This document shows positions 20,958 to 29,511 of a stretch of DNA of 34,161 nt, piece by piece. Position numbers and translations under genes: made by a program. The DNA is from an uncultured Clostridia bacterium. GTDB lineage: Bacteria; Bacillota; Clostridia; Oscillospirales; Oscillospiraceae. The stretch is taken from contig CANDEH010000012.1 in assembly GCA_947383645.1 (NCBI GenBank), forward strand, positions 1-34,161, given 5' to 3'. Below the pieces are notes generated by a model that was not told the DNA's origin, made no database searches, and saw nothing but the letters and a program-made list of their open reading frames with translations. Numbering within the stretch: the first letter of the stretch is position 1; every line of letters starts with the position of its first letter.

Positions 20958-23642
20958 ATGAGAGTTTCCAACCGGAAATGCGTCCGCACCCTCAGCTGGC
21001 GGAGCCTCTGGGCCGCCCGGACCCGGAACGCCGTGGCGATTCTGGCCATCGCCCTGACCACGGTGCTCTTCACCTCCCTCTTCGCCATCGCCTCCTCCAT
21101 CAACTACTCCTACCAGCAGGAGAACTTCCGCCAGGCCGGCGGCGACTGCCACGGTACCATCAAGGACCTCACCTGGGAGCAGGTGGAGGACCTGCGCACC
21201 GACCCGCTGATTCAGGAGAGCTTCGCCCGTATGTTTGTGGGGATGCCCAGCGAGGTGCCCTTCAACAAGTCCCATGTGGAGCTGAGCTATTTAGAACCCG
21301 CCGCCGCCCCCCACCACTTCTGCGTCCCCGCGGAGGGGACCCTCCCGGAGGAGGGCACCGACCAGGCCGCCACGGACACCCACGTCCTGGCCCTCCTGGG
21401 CGTGGAGCCGGAGATTGGGGCCAAGTTTACCCTGACGTTCAACCTGGATGTCCTCTCCGGTACGCCCACGCCGGTGACCCGGACCTACACCCTCTCCGGC
21501 TGGTGGGAGTACGACAGCGCCGTGGTGGCAAACCACGTCCTTCTCCCCCGGTCCGAAGCGGAGGCCCTCTGCGCCCTGGGCAGCGGGGACCCCGCCTCCC
21601 TGACCGGCAAGTGGACCTTGAACATGATGTTTGAAAACGCCCTCCACATCGAGGAGGACATATTGCAGGTGCTCCAGAACCACGGCTATCAGCACGAGGA
21701 CCCCCAGGGGGAGGACTACCTGAAAATCGGCGTGAACTGGGGCTACGCCGGGGCCCAGCTGAGCCAGAATTTTGATATTACCACCCTCCTGGCCATTGCC
21801 GTCCTGGTGCTGCTGATTACCTTTACCGGCTACCTCATCATCTATAACGTCTTCCAGATCTCCGTGGCCGGGGACATCCGGTTCTACGGCCTTCTCAAAA
21901 CCATCGGCACCACCGGGAGGCAGCTCAAGCGGATCATCCGCCAGCAGGCCTGGCTCCTCAGCGCCGCGGGCATCCCCCTGGGCCTGCTCTTAGGGTTTTT
22001 GATTGGGAACAAGCTGACGCCGGTGATTATGGCGCGGCTGAGCTATAAGAGCACCTTCGTGTCCTTTAACCCCTGGATCTTTATCGGGGCCACGGTGTTC
22101 TCCCTCATCACCGTGTTCCTCTCCTGCGCCCGGCCGGGGCGGATGGCGGCGAAGGTCTCCCCGGTGGAGGCCATCCGCTACACCGAGGGGGGCCAGAGGA
22201 AGGCCGGAAAGCGGGAGAAGACGCGGAAGGTTCGGGGCGGGGCCTCTCTCCCCCGGATGGCCTGGGCCAACCTGGGCCGCAGCCGGGGAAAGACCGCGGT
22301 GACGGTGCTGTCCCTGACCCTGGCGGTGGTGCTGGCCACGGTGACCTACACCTTCGCCGCCGGCTTCGACATGAACAAGTACCTGGCCCGGAACGCCGAT
22401 GTGGACTTCATCCTGGGCCACGCCAACTACTTCCAGTCCGGCGCCGGCTTCCGCACCACCGATGAGGAGGTGCCGGAGAGCGTCATTGCCAACGTCGCCG
22501 CCCGGGGCGGCATGGAGGAGGACGGCCGGGTCTACGGCGGCGTCTCCGCCGTCAAGCAGTTTGTCACCGAGGACTGGTACCGGCAGGGGATTGGCCGGTA
22601 TAACGCCCCGGAGGTGGTGGACAGGATGGTGGACTCCGCCGCCCACCTGCCCAATGGCCTTCTGGAGGCCGGCGTGCAGCTCTACGGCATGGAGGACCTC
22701 CCCCTGAGCCTGCTGGACGTGCTGGACGGCGACCTGGCCCCCCTCTCCGACCCCTCTCAGAGGGCCATCGCCGCCGTGTACTGGACGGACGACTACAACG
22801 CAACCGTCTGGGGCAGCAACTGGGCCAAGCTGGGGGACACCGTGACCCTCCGCCACGTTACCGAGATGGAGTACTTCTACCGGGACACCGGGGAGGTCTT
22901 CACGGACGTGGACGCCGCCATCGAGACCGGCCGCCCCTGGGGGGAGCGGGCCAAGGTCTACGAGGACATCGACTACACCGTCTGCGCCCTGGTGAACATC
23001 CCCAGCACCATCTCCTACCGCTACCGGACCTTAGGCTCCGACGAGTTTATCTTAGGCGCGGAGCGGTTCAAGGGGGACACCGGGACGGAGAGTGTGATGA
23101 CCTACCTCTTCAATACCAGTGATGCGGCGGAGGACGGCATGGAGACATTTCTAGCCCGGTACACCGAGAGCGTCCAGCCCCTCTACGACTACGAGAGCCG
23201 GGCCACCTACGCTGCGGAGTTCGAGGGGTTTCAGCGGATGTTTCTCACGCTGGGCGGGGCGCTGAGCCTGATCGTGGGCCTGGTGGGGGCACTGAACTTC
23301 ATCAACGCCGTTTTGACGGGCATCCTCTCCCGCAAGCGGGAGCTGGCGGTGCTCCAGTCCGTGGGCATGACCGGGCGGCAGCTGAAGACCATGCTGGTCT
23401 TCGAGGGGCTGTACTACACCCTCCTGTCCCTCCTGGCGGCCCTGGCGCTGACACTCTGCCTGGGTCCCCTGGTGGGGAGCGCGCTGGGAAGCGTCTTCTG
23501 GTTCTTCACCTACCGCCTGACCGTCGCGCCCATTCTGCTGCTCCTGCCGGTGTTCCTGCTCTTAGGGGCGCTGGTGCCTCTGCTGACCTGCCGCGCCATG
23601 GCAAAACACACCGTGGTGGAGCGCCTGCGGACGGCGGAGTGA
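20958..23642 (+). CDS. FtsX-family ABC transporter permease
   Basis: 894-residue membrane protein. The first membrane helix is at about 24-46 (AVAILAIALTTVLFTSLFAI), then an extracytoplasmic domain of about 220 residues. Helices at about 272-298, 333-352 and 372-391 form the first FtsX unit, ending in the cytoplasmic VSPVEAIRYTEGG motif. A new helix near 447-468 precedes a second large outer domain (about 470-755), and helices at about 760-785, 812-840 and 853-875 form the second FtsX unit (SRKRELAVLQSVGMTGRQL). The two-unit form is like MacB-like or Bce-like exporters of Firmicutes. Start with GGGGGGAG upstream. The two-component genes upstream may regulate it. Confidence 0.93.
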   Translation: MRVSNRKCVRTLSWRSLWAARTRNAVAILAIALTTVLFTSLFAIASSINYSYQQENFRQAGGDCHGTIKDLTWEQVEDLRTDPLIQESFARMFVGMPSEVPFNKSHVELSYLEPAAAPHHFCVPAEGTLPEEGTDQAATDTHVLALLGVEPEIGAKFTLTFNLDVLSGTPTPVTRTYTLSGWWEYDSAVVANHVLLPRSEAEALCALGSGDPASLTGKWTLNMMFENALHIEEDILQVLQNHGYQHEDPQGEDYLKIGVNWGYAGAQLSQNFDITTLLAIAVLVLLITFTGYLIIYNVFQISVAGDIRFYGLLKTIGTTGRQLKRIIRQQAWLLSAAGIPLGLLLGFLIGNKLTPVIMARLSYKSTFVSFNPWIFIGATVFSLITVFLSCARPGRMAAKVSPVEAIRYTEGGQRKAGKREKTRKVRGGASLPRMAWANLGRSRGKTAVTVLSLTLAVVLATVTYTFAAGFDMNKYLARNADVDFILGHANYFQSGAGFRTTDEEVPESVIANVAARGGMEEDGRVYGGVSAVKQFVTEDWYRQGIGRYNAPEVVDRMVDSAAHLPNGLLEAGVQLYGMEDLPLSLLDVLDGDLAPLSDPSQRAIAAVYWTDDYNATVWGSNWAKLGDTVTLRHVTEMEYFYRDTGEVFTDVDAAIETGRPWGERAKVYEDIDYTVCALVNIPSTISYRYRTLGSDEFILGAERFKGDTGTESVMTYLFNTSDAAEDGMETFLARYTESVQPLYDYESRATYAAEFEGFQRMFLTLGGALSLIVGLVGALNFINAVLTGILSRKRELAVLQSVGMTGRQLKTMLVFEGLYYTLLSLLAALALTLCLGPLVGSALGSVFWFFTYRLTVAPILLLLPVFLLLGALVPLLTCRAMAKHTVVERLRTAE

Positions 23643-23755
23643 TTTTCACCCGTTCAAAACGGCAAAAAACCGATTCAAACCGCGCGAAAACCGCGAAAAA
23701 GGCCCCCTGTGTTGCACGCGGATCTGCAACCGTTCCGCCCCCGTCCCCTATCTTC

Positions 23756-23791
23756 AGCACCCCCCGCCGCGCCAAGCGGCAGGGGGTGCTG
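23756..23791 (+). terminator. Hairpin after the permease gene
   Basis: AGCACCCCC...GCCG pairs with CGGC...GGGGGTGCT around CGCCAAG. No U-run follows, so terminator function is uncertain. The rest of the 621-bp spacer 23643-24263 contains the promoter at 24116-24144 and otherwise no gene that I can support. Confidence 0.5.
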
Positions 23792-24115
23792 TGCTGTCCG
23801 TTCCCCCGCCGCCCTCCCCCCAGATTTTTCCAGTAAATGGAAGTCCCGGGCCGACGCCGCCGGACGGCCCGCTGCGCTCTCCCGACGGAGGGGAGAGAGA
23901 AGGGCTTCGGAAAGCCGGCCGGACAGGGACTCGGGAGGGCCTCTCGGGCGGAGGCCCGGATGCCTCCCGGCCTGCTGCCGCCTTCCTGACTGAAAGGGGG
24001 AACTGACTGTAACTGTTTTGTAATACTTCTCGGCATTTTTGGCATAATGCGGCATAGAAATGGAGACAGAGGTTGACCATAAAATGCGAATAAATTGTAA
24101 GATTTCATCGAAAAC

Positions 24116-24144
24116 TTGACAAATGCTTTTTTCTGCGTTATACT
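24116..24144 (+). promoter_or_regulatory. Promoter of the G5-3D protein gene
   Basis: Perfect TTGACA (24116-24121), 17-nt spacer, TATACT (24139-24144). The leader is about 110 nt. A second weaker TTGACC box lies 43 bp upstream. Confidence 0.8.
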
Positions 24145-24263
24145 CTACCAAGTTTTTAGAACGGTAACAAAAAGTAACAAACCGGTTTACCGCCCCGGCC
24201 GGGGAGGCTATACTGGGATGGGTACGGATTGCTGCCGGAAAAAAACGATCAGGAGGTTTTCTT

Positions 24264-25280
24264 ATGTTTACACAGAGCAAGCGCCCGCTGGCCACCTGGC
24301 TCAGCCGGTTTGCGGCCGCCGGGGCCCTGCTGGCGCTCTTGATTTTCGCGGGAATGGTCCGCTCCCCGGCGGTGGAGGTCTCCGCCGCCCAGCGGGAGGA
24401 GGAGACCATTCTGGACAGCCGGGAGGAGATCTTTGTCACCACCAGTGCCAGCCTCACCTCCCGCAGCAGCGCCGCTGAGGTGACCTTTCCGGCGGGGGCG
24501 GAGGTGGTGATCCGATCCACGGACGCCGACCGGACCGCCGAGACCCGGGAGGAGACGGTGGAGCAGCTGCTGCGCCGGCTCCGCGTGGAGGTCAGCCCCC
24601 TGGAGATGGTGGCTGTGGATCTGACCGTCGAACCGATTGAGATTGTTATCGACTCCCAGCTGGTCCTCTACGAGGTGGACGAGGCGATCACCCCGGGGGA
24701 GGTGGTCTATGTGGACAGCGACATCCTTCCCACATGGTGCGAGCAGGTGGTGGAGCAGGGCCACGACGGCGTGAAGCGCACGGTCTACGAGGTGGTCTAC
24801 AGCCAGGGGCAGGAGGTCTCCCGCCAGCTGGTGGAGGAGACGGATACCCAGCCTGTGACCACGGTGATCCGGCGGGGCACCCTGGAGAACTTCGCGCCCA
24901 ACCAGGAGGCGGTGGCGCAGATTGTCACCAACGAGGATAAGACTGGCGCCATTCTGCTGGAAAACGGCCAGAGCGTCACCTTCCACGACGTGATCGAGAT
25001 GCGGGCCACCGCCTACTCCAGCGAGGATCCGGGGGTGGGCAACCGCACCGCCTCCGGCACCCCGGTGCGGGTGGGCGCGGTGGCGGTACAGAAGGACCAG
25101 CTCCCCTTCGGCACCAAGCTGTACATTGTCAGCAACGACGGGGCCTACTCCTATGGCTTCTCCATTGCGGAGGACACCGGCGGCGGCATCCGGGAGAACC
25201 GGATTGACCTGTACTTCAACACGGCCGCCGAGTGCATCCAGTTTGGTGTGCGCAACTGCACCGTGTATGTGCTGGATTGA
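24264..25280 (+). CDS. G5 and 3D domain cell-wall protein (YabE/Rpf-like)
   Basis: 338-residue exported protein. An N-terminal membrane or signal segment is at about 16-32 (AAAGALLALLIFAGMV). After a DUF348-like region (about 55-140), a G5 domain covers about 145-220 (VVEQGHDGVKRTVYEV, VIRRGT). The C-terminal 3D domain (about 245-338) has MRATAYSSEDPG, GTPVRVGAVAV, LPFGTKLYIV, AEDTGGGIRENRIDLYF, with the three conserved Asp positions represented. Such proteins act on peptidoglycan, like resuscitation-promoting lytic transglycosylases. AGGAGG precedes the ATG. A very GC-rich hairpin and repeat B follow the stop. Confidence 0.9.
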   Translation: MFTQSKRPLATWLSRFAAAGALLALLIFAGMVRSPAVEVSAAQREEETILDSREEIFVTTSASLTSRSSAAEVTFPAGAEVVIRSTDADRTAETREETVEQLLRRLRVEVSPLEMVAVDLTVEPIEIVIDSQLVLYEVDEAITPGEVVYVDSDILPTWCEQVVEQGHDGVKRTVYEVVYSQGQEVSRQLVEETDTQPVTTVIRRGTLENFAPNQEAVAQIVTNEDKTGAILLENGQSVTFHDVIEMRATAYSSEDPGVGNRTASGTPVRVGAVAVQKDQLPFGTKLYIVSNDGAYSYGFSIAEDTGGGIRENRIDLYFNTAAECIQFGVRNCTVYVLD

Positions 25281-25301
25281 TCGGAACGGCGGAAATAAAC
25301 C

Positions 25302-25334
25302 GGCGGGGAGGGGGGAGTAACCCCCCTCCCCGCC
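25302..25334. terminator. GC-rich hairpin after the G5-3D gene
   Basis: GGCGGGGAGGGGGG (25302-25315) pairs perfectly with 25321-25334 around AGTAA, 21 nt past the stop. It abuts repeat B exactly. Confidence 0.6.
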
Positions 25335-25649
25335 TCAGCTTGCCGAAAAACCCGACGGGTTTTTCGGCAAGCTGAGGCAAATTGTGGTCGATGGCCGCAA
25401 TTTGTCGCCTGTGCCTGAGCCGCGCAGCGGCGAGGAAATGCCCTTGGGGTACGGCGGGTGATTGCACGCGAAAGGAACCCTTCTTGGGTAGTCCCGGCAA
25501 CTGTGTTGCCGGGACTACCAGATTTCGGCTCACAGCCGAAATCTGTCGCCTGCGGGCGGGTGATTGCACGCGAAAGGAACCCCTCTTGGGTTCCTTTCAC
25601 ACTATCCTCCTTACCGCCATCCTGCTCTGTTGGCTTTTTTGACAGTCTG
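25333..25649 (-). repeat. Composite multi-hairpin repeat, copy B (inverted)
   Basis: Reverse-oriented full copy of the family at 5466-5741. It includes a 21-bp perfect stem with a GAC loop (25333-25353 with 25357-25377), a CAAATTG-type stem, the CCCGGCAAC/GTTGCCGGG stem, the CAGATTTCGGCT stem and the GAAAGGAACCC stem. Between the CACCCGCC and CAAATTG modules it carries an extra ~40-nt module (with GCCGCTGCGCGGC) also present in copy C but absent from A and D. Its CAAATTG end faces the 3' end of the G5-3D gene. Confidence 0.85.
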
Positions 25650-25690
25650 AGCTGTACCAGCAGCCGAAGTATTCGGCTGCTGGTACAGCT
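25650..25690. terminator. 19-bp perfect hairpin with T-run
   Basis: AGCTGTACCAGCAGCCGAA (25650-25668) pairs perfectly with 25672-25690 around GTA. TTTTTATA follows on the plus strand. It ends 2 nt before the stop of the minus-strand XRE gene, so it can serve both converging genes. Its arms match the ends of the MITE-like elements (GAATACTTCGGCT..TGGTACAGCT), so it may be a collapsed copy of that family. Confidence 0.75.
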
Positions 25691-25692
25691 TT

Positions 25693-25884
25693 TTATACCG
25701 GCGCAAACAGTCCGTCCACCGTACACCCCAGCTCCTCCGCCAGGCGGAAGGCCAGGGACAGGGTGGGGTCGTACTTGTCGTTTTCAATGGCGTTCACCGT
25801 CTGCCGGGTTACGCCGCAGCGGCGGGCCAGCTCCTCCTGGGAGAGGCCCAGAGCCTTCCGCTTCTCCCGTATAGCGTTCCGCAT
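25693..25884 (-). CDS. Small XRE-family regulator
   Basis: 63-residue HTH protein: MRNAIREKRKALGLSQEELA, RRCGVTRQTVNAIEN as the recognition helix region, YDPTLSLAFRLAEELGCTVDGLF. This is the compact YozG-like group usually paired with small membrane proteins. The ATG at 25884 has GGAGG upstream and starts one base after the stop of the membrane protein gene, so the two are coupled. A palindrome around the operon's transcription start (26216-26239) is a probable autoregulatory operator. Confidence 0.93.
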   Translation of the reverse strand: MRNAIREKRKALGLSQEELARRCGVTRQTVNAIENDKYDPTLSLAFRLAEELGCTVDGLFAPV

Positions 25885-25885
25885 C

Positions 25886-26191
25886 TTATCCTCCGTGCCT
25901 CCTCCGATAGTAGAGAAGAGACAAGCAGTAGATGATGGCCGCTGCCTCCAGCTGAACCAGGGAATTGGTGGCCATGGACGCACCCCGGACAAAGCTCGTC
26001 ACCACCGTCAGCAGATGGGACCCCACAGTGGCCAGCAGCGTGAAAGCGCTGGCCTTCCACACCACGATCTGTCCCCGCTCGTCCCCCGGCCGGAGGAGGG
26101 AGCAGAGCATGATCCCATCCAGCACCGCAAAAAGAAGCAGCACCGCCATAAGGAAAATCATCGCCCCCAGAGACGTTTCAGTCTGTTCCAT
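25886..26191 (-). CDS. Small membrane protein, partner of the XRE regulator
   Basis: 101 residues with three hydrophobic stretches: about 10-30 (AMIFLMAVLLLFAVLDGIML), 45-65 (WKASAFTLLATVGSHLLTVV) and 75-95 (SLVQLEAAAIIYCLSLLYY), with a basic C-terminus (YYRRRHGG). This resembles the DUF2178-like/small integral proteins often encoded before YozG-like regulators in Firmicutes; function unknown. GGTGGGA lies upstream of the ATG. First gene of a two-gene operon. Confidence 0.8.
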   Translation of the reverse strand: MEQTETSLGAMIFLMAVLLLFAVLDGIMLCSLLRPGDERGQIVVWKASAFTLLATVGSHLLTVVTSFVRGASMATNSLVQLEAAAIIYCLSLLYYRRRHGG

Positions 26192-26215
26192 ATTCTATCC
26201 CACCCTTTCCGCCAA

Positions 26216-26271
26216 ATATGTCAAATGTGTTTGACATATTGAAGTGTAGCATGGGGGTGCGGAAATGTCAA
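26216..26271 (-). promoter_or_regulatory. Promoter and operator palindrome of the membrane protein/XRE operon
   Basis: On the minus strand, TTGACA (26266-26271), 17 nt and TACACT (26243-26248). Just downstream, covering the predicted start, is ATATGTCAAA-TGTG-TTTGACATAT (26216-26239), a perfect 10-bp inverted repeat. The position fits autorepression by the XRE protein. Confidence 0.75.
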
Positions 26272-26333
26272 GAACTTTTTACATATTCTCTCGCGACTCC
26301 CCGGGGGAGGCGCCCTTGAAAGCATTCCGGCGT

Positions 26334-26362
26334 GTCAAAAGGGACCCCGGAGGGATCCCTTT
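26334..26362 (-). terminator. Terminator after the lipoprotein gene
   Basis: AAAGGGA/TCCCTTT stem (26338-26344 with 26356-26362), with a T-run TTTTG on the minus strand. It lies 33 bp past the stop codon. Confidence 0.5.
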
Positions 26363-26394
26363 CATACAGGCAAAACGGCGGTTCGGCGGGAGGC

Positions 26395-27129
26395 TTATCC
26401 GCCCATCCCGGCTCCCTCCTCCGCCTCGCCGCAGCAGTAGAAGGCGCGGGGCAGGCGGAGCTCGTCCGGCCCTATGGTGAAGGCCAGACGGAAGCGATAG
26501 GGCAGGTTCAGGAGGGCGCCGTTTCGGTGGGCCTCCCGGCTCACCCGGGCGTAGTCTTCCTCCGTGACGTAGCAGAGGTAGACCTGGAGCTCGTAGTCCT
26601 TCGCCCAGATGGCGTCCCGGAGGGCCGCCAAGTCCAGCTCCCGGTTCTCGGGATCGGCGGTGGTGTAGAGGCAGATCTGCACGGCGGGGCCGTAGGCGGT
26701 GTCGTCCAGGGCGGCCACGTGGAGGAGCTCCTCCGCCGTGGTGTCCCGGTCGAAGGAGGAGGGACAGACCAGGTAGGGGCTCAGGCACAGCTTGTACTCG
26801 TCGAAGACCGAGGCCGCGATGGGGCGGAGCAGCGCCAGCAGCTCCTCCTCCCGGAGGTGGACTAGATAGCCGTCCCTGTAGGTCCCCTCCTCCTCGTCCC
26901 ACTGGAGGTAGACCTGGAGGCCGGGGAAGCGGGTGGAGCGGACGTCCCCGGTGTCGGAGACGGTGAACTCGTCGCCGTACTTCTCCACGCAGTAGCTGAG
27001 GCGGGGGTCGGCGTAGGCGCGGCGCATGTCGTCGGCCAGACGCTCGTGGGCGGGCCGGGGGTCGGCGCAGGCGGCAAGGGTCAGGAGCGCGGCCAGCAGG
27101 GCCGGCAGCAGCGGGCGGGGCTTTCGCAT
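26395..27129 (-). CDS. Lipoprotein of unknown function
   Basis: 244 residues with a lipoprotein signal peptide (basic start, LLAALLTLAAC, Cys21). The mature part is acidic with alternating short strands and helices and has no recognised domain; it carries several Cys residues, some near aromatic residues (FYCCGEAEE near the end). GAGGAGG precedes the ATG. It follows the LtaS-like gene by 31 bp and is probably co-transcribed, so a role at the outer membrane face in the same envelope process is possible. I do not recognise the family. Confidence 0.8.
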   Translation of the reverse strand: MRKPRPLLPALLAALLTLAACADPRPAHERLADDMRRAYADPRLSYCVEKYGDEFTVSDTGDVRSTRFPGLQVYLQWDEEEGTYRDGYLVHLREEELLALLRPIAASVFDEYKLCLSPYLVCPSSFDRDTTAEELLHVAALDDTAYGPAVQICLYTTADPENRELDLAALRDAIWAKDYELQVYLCYVTEEDYARVSREAHRNGALLNLPYRFRLAFTIGPDELRLPRAFYCCGEAEEGAGMGG

Positions 27130-27160
27130 GGGGACGCCTCCTCTCTTGCGGGCAGGGCGG

Positions 27161-29416
27161 TCAGTTTGCCGGGGATGCCTGGACCTGGTTGATCTCGCCG
27201 GCGATGTAGCCCTCGCCGTAGAGCAGGTCGTACAGGATGTCCTGATTGTCCCGCCAGGCCGCCGCGCCGGGCCCGTCCTCCTCCTCCAGCAGCTCCCCGT
27301 CGGGGCCGATCCAGAGGCTGCCGGTGTGGAACAAGAGTTCCTCCCCCCGCCGGGCCAGCCAGGCGAAGTAGGGGGTGGAGGCCGTTCCCGCCCGGCGGAG
27401 GATCTCCGCCCCCAGGACGGTGCAGGAGGTGTCCTTCTCCCCCTCCCCGGCGGAGAAGTTGGTCCAGAGCATGTAGTCTGTGGAGAGCATTCTCTGGTAT
27501 TCCGGCAGGCTCCAGTCCGCGCTGAGGGGGGCGTCCACGTAGCCCAGCTTGGAGTATACCGTCTCTGTCTCCGACAGGTAGAGGCTGGGTACGTGGTCGC
27601 CGGCGAAGACGAGGATCACCGGCTCCTCCACCCGGGCAAAGTAGTCGGTCAGCTTCCCCAGCATCCGGTCCGCGTCGCAGATGCCGTTGACGTAGCACTG
27701 GAGTACCTCCAGATCCTCCGCCGTCAGCCGGTCGCTCTCCACTTTCACCCGGTCCTCGCTGTAGCGGCCGGCGTAGTACGGCTGGTGGTTCTGCATGGTC
27801 ATGGTGTAGATATAGGTGGGGTCCTCCCGGTACTTCTCAAAGAGGGAGATGATTACGTCGGCGCTGGAGCTGTCGTCAAAGTAGCCGCCCTCGTAGGTGG
27901 CCCCGGTCTTGAAGGGCTCGAAGAACAGCACCTCGTCAAAGCCGATCTCCGGGTAGTTTATCGCGCGGTTGTACATCTCGCTGGTGTGGGCGTGGAAGGC
28001 GGCGGTGTGGTAGCCGTTCTCCTTCAGTACCCGGACGTAGGAGGGGAGCAGGGCGTACTCCTCCGCCGTCAGGTCCGTGTTGGCCCGGTCGGGGCTGAGC
28101 AGGTCCCTGGCCACGCCGTTGAAGACCTGCATCTCCACCCAGCCGGTGCCGCCGCCGCAGGTGGTGGTGTAGAACCGGCCGTAGCTGGCCTGGCTCTCCA
28201 GGCGGTGGTAGTTGGGGAGGGGGTCGGCGGAGAAGGTGAGATGCGGCATCCGCGTCACGTCGAAGAAGCTCTCGTTCATGACGAAGATGATATGGGGCTT
28301 CTCCCCGGCGGGGGTGGGGAGGGCCGCCTCCATCTCCAGAAGCAGCCGCTTCATCCTGAGCTCGCTGTACGCCTCGCTGCCGGCGGCCTCACTGCCCAGG
28401 TAGGTGCTTAAAAGGCTCAGCGGCACGCCGCAGGCCCGGTCCCGCTCCACCTGGGTGTCGTGGGTTCGGTAGGCCTCCACGCAGTAAGTGCTGCCGGCGA
28501 TGGAGACGCCGATCACCAGCGCCGAGAAGGCCAGGCCCGCCCGGTAGAGACGCCCCTCCCTGGGGGCGCGCTCCACGCCCACATCCACCAGCAGGGCGGC
28601 GCAGAGAAAGCGCAGCAGGAGCAGCAGGGCCGTCCGCGTATCGGGGGAGACGGTGATCCGGTCCACGGCGAAGCCCGCCACGCCGGCAAACTGGCCCAGG
28701 AGGGAGAAGTCCGTCAGCATCAGCGGCTCGCCGTTGATTACCATGCGGTAGTAGCTGACCAGGGTGAGGGCCACGGGGACGGCGGCTGTCAGGAGAAAGC
28801 TGAGACTCAGCAGCCGGGTGAGGCCATAGAGGGTCCAGAGGACGCAGAGCAGCAGCAGGAAGGTCAGCGCGGCGGCCCCCCGGTGGCCGGCGATCCAGGC
28901 ATAGGCCGGCTCCAGACCTTGCAGGCTCACCGTTTGGCAGCAGAGGAGGATCGCCAGGGGCCCCAGAAGAATCCAAACCGTCCGCAGGGCCGGGGCGCTG
29001 ATCCGCAGGCTCCAGGGCTTAGGCCGGAGGCGGCGCAGCTTGGCGCGCAGGGCCTGCAGGCTGCGCCGCAAACTTTGCAGGCCGGATTGCAGGCTTTTCA
29101 GCAGTCCGGCGCACCGGGCTTGCAGGGTGGAGCACAGGCTTTGCAGCTTGGGCTCCAGAGCTTGCAGCAGCCTGGTCCACCGGCTTCGCAGGGTGGACCA
29201 CAGGTTTCGCAGTCCAAGCCGCAGCGCCCGGAGTCTGGGCCGCAGGGCTTGCAGCAGCTCGGTCCGCCGGGCTTGCAGGGCGGCGCACAGGCCCCGCAGT
29301 CTGCGCCGCAGCGCTTGCAGTCTGGGCCGCAGAGCTTGCAGGCCGGACCGCAGTCTTTTCAGCAAAAGCCCGCCTGCACGCTGAAGACGGCGGCGGATGT
29401 TGTGCAGCAGTTCCAA
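27161..29416 (-). CDS. LtaS-like sulfatase-family membrane enzyme with basic helical-repeat N-terminus
   Basis: 751 residues. Residues 145-311 contain five membrane helices, and from about 374 an alkaline-phosphatase-superfamily domain follows: IIFVMNESFFD (metal ligand Glu382), CGGGTGWVE (Thr424 as likely nucleophile), AFHAH and FAGDHVPSL. This layout is that of lipoteichoic acid synthases/phosphoglycerol transferases, which move glycerol-phosphate outside the membrane. Unusual is the first ~135 residues: four 29-residue repeats starting LQALRPR, LQALRPR, LQALEPK, LQSLRRS (residues 26, 55, 84, 113), Leu/Arg-rich and helical. The TTG start has GGAGG 9 nt upstream and a near-perfect promoter. 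Confidence 0.9.
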   Translation of the reverse strand: MELLHNIRRRLQRAGGLLLKRLRSGLQALRPRLQALRRRLRGLCAALQARRTELLQALRPRLRALRLGLRNLWSTLRSRWTRLLQALEPKLQSLCSTLQARCAGLLKSLQSGLQSLRRSLQALRAKLRRLRPKPWSLRISAPALRTVWILLGPLAILLCCQTVSLQGLEPAYAWIAGHRGAAALTFLLLLCVLWTLYGLTRLLSLSFLLTAAVPVALTLVSYYRMVINGEPLMLTDFSLLGQFAGVAGFAVDRITVSPDTRTALLLLLRFLCAALLVDVGVERAPREGRLYRAGLAFSALVIGVSIAGSTYCVEAYRTHDTQVERDRACGVPLSLLSTYLGSEAAGSEAYSELRMKRLLLEMEAALPTPAGEKPHIIFVMNESFFDVTRMPHLTFSADPLPNYHRLESQASYGRFYTTTCGGGTGWVEMQVFNGVARDLLSPDRANTDLTAEEYALLPSYVRVLKENGYHTAAFHAHTSEMYNRAINYPEIGFDEVLFFEPFKTGATYEGGYFDDSSSADVIISLFEKYREDPTYIYTMTMQNHQPYYAGRYSEDRVKVESDRLTAEDLEVLQCYVNGICDADRMLGKLTDYFARVEEPVILVFAGDHVPSLYLSETETVYSKLGYVDAPLSADWSLPEYQRMLSTDYMLWTNFSAGEGEKDTSCTVLGAEILRRAGTASTPYFAWLARRGEELLFHTGSLWIGPDGELLEEEDGPGAAAWRDNQDILYDLLYGEGYIAGEINQVQASPAN

Positions 29417-29447
29417 GGACGGTTACCTCCGTGGGTGATATGCTAAT

Positions 29448-29476
29448 ACTATACCTCACATCCCCCACCCTGTCAA
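29448..29476 (-). promoter_or_regulatory. Promoter of the LtaS-like gene/lipoprotein operon
   Basis: On the minus strand, perfect TTGACA (29471-29476), 17 nt, TATAGT (29448-29453), 32 bp before the TTG start. Confidence 0.8.
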
Positions 29477-29511
29477 TTTTCGGAGAAAAAGTTCACAATT
29501 TCCGGGGAAGA

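Noticed and set aside
22399..22707. Short frames overlapping the permease in other frames
   Set aside because: They lie wholly within a gene with clear membrane and FtsX features and have Ser/Pro/Arg-rich frameshift composition.
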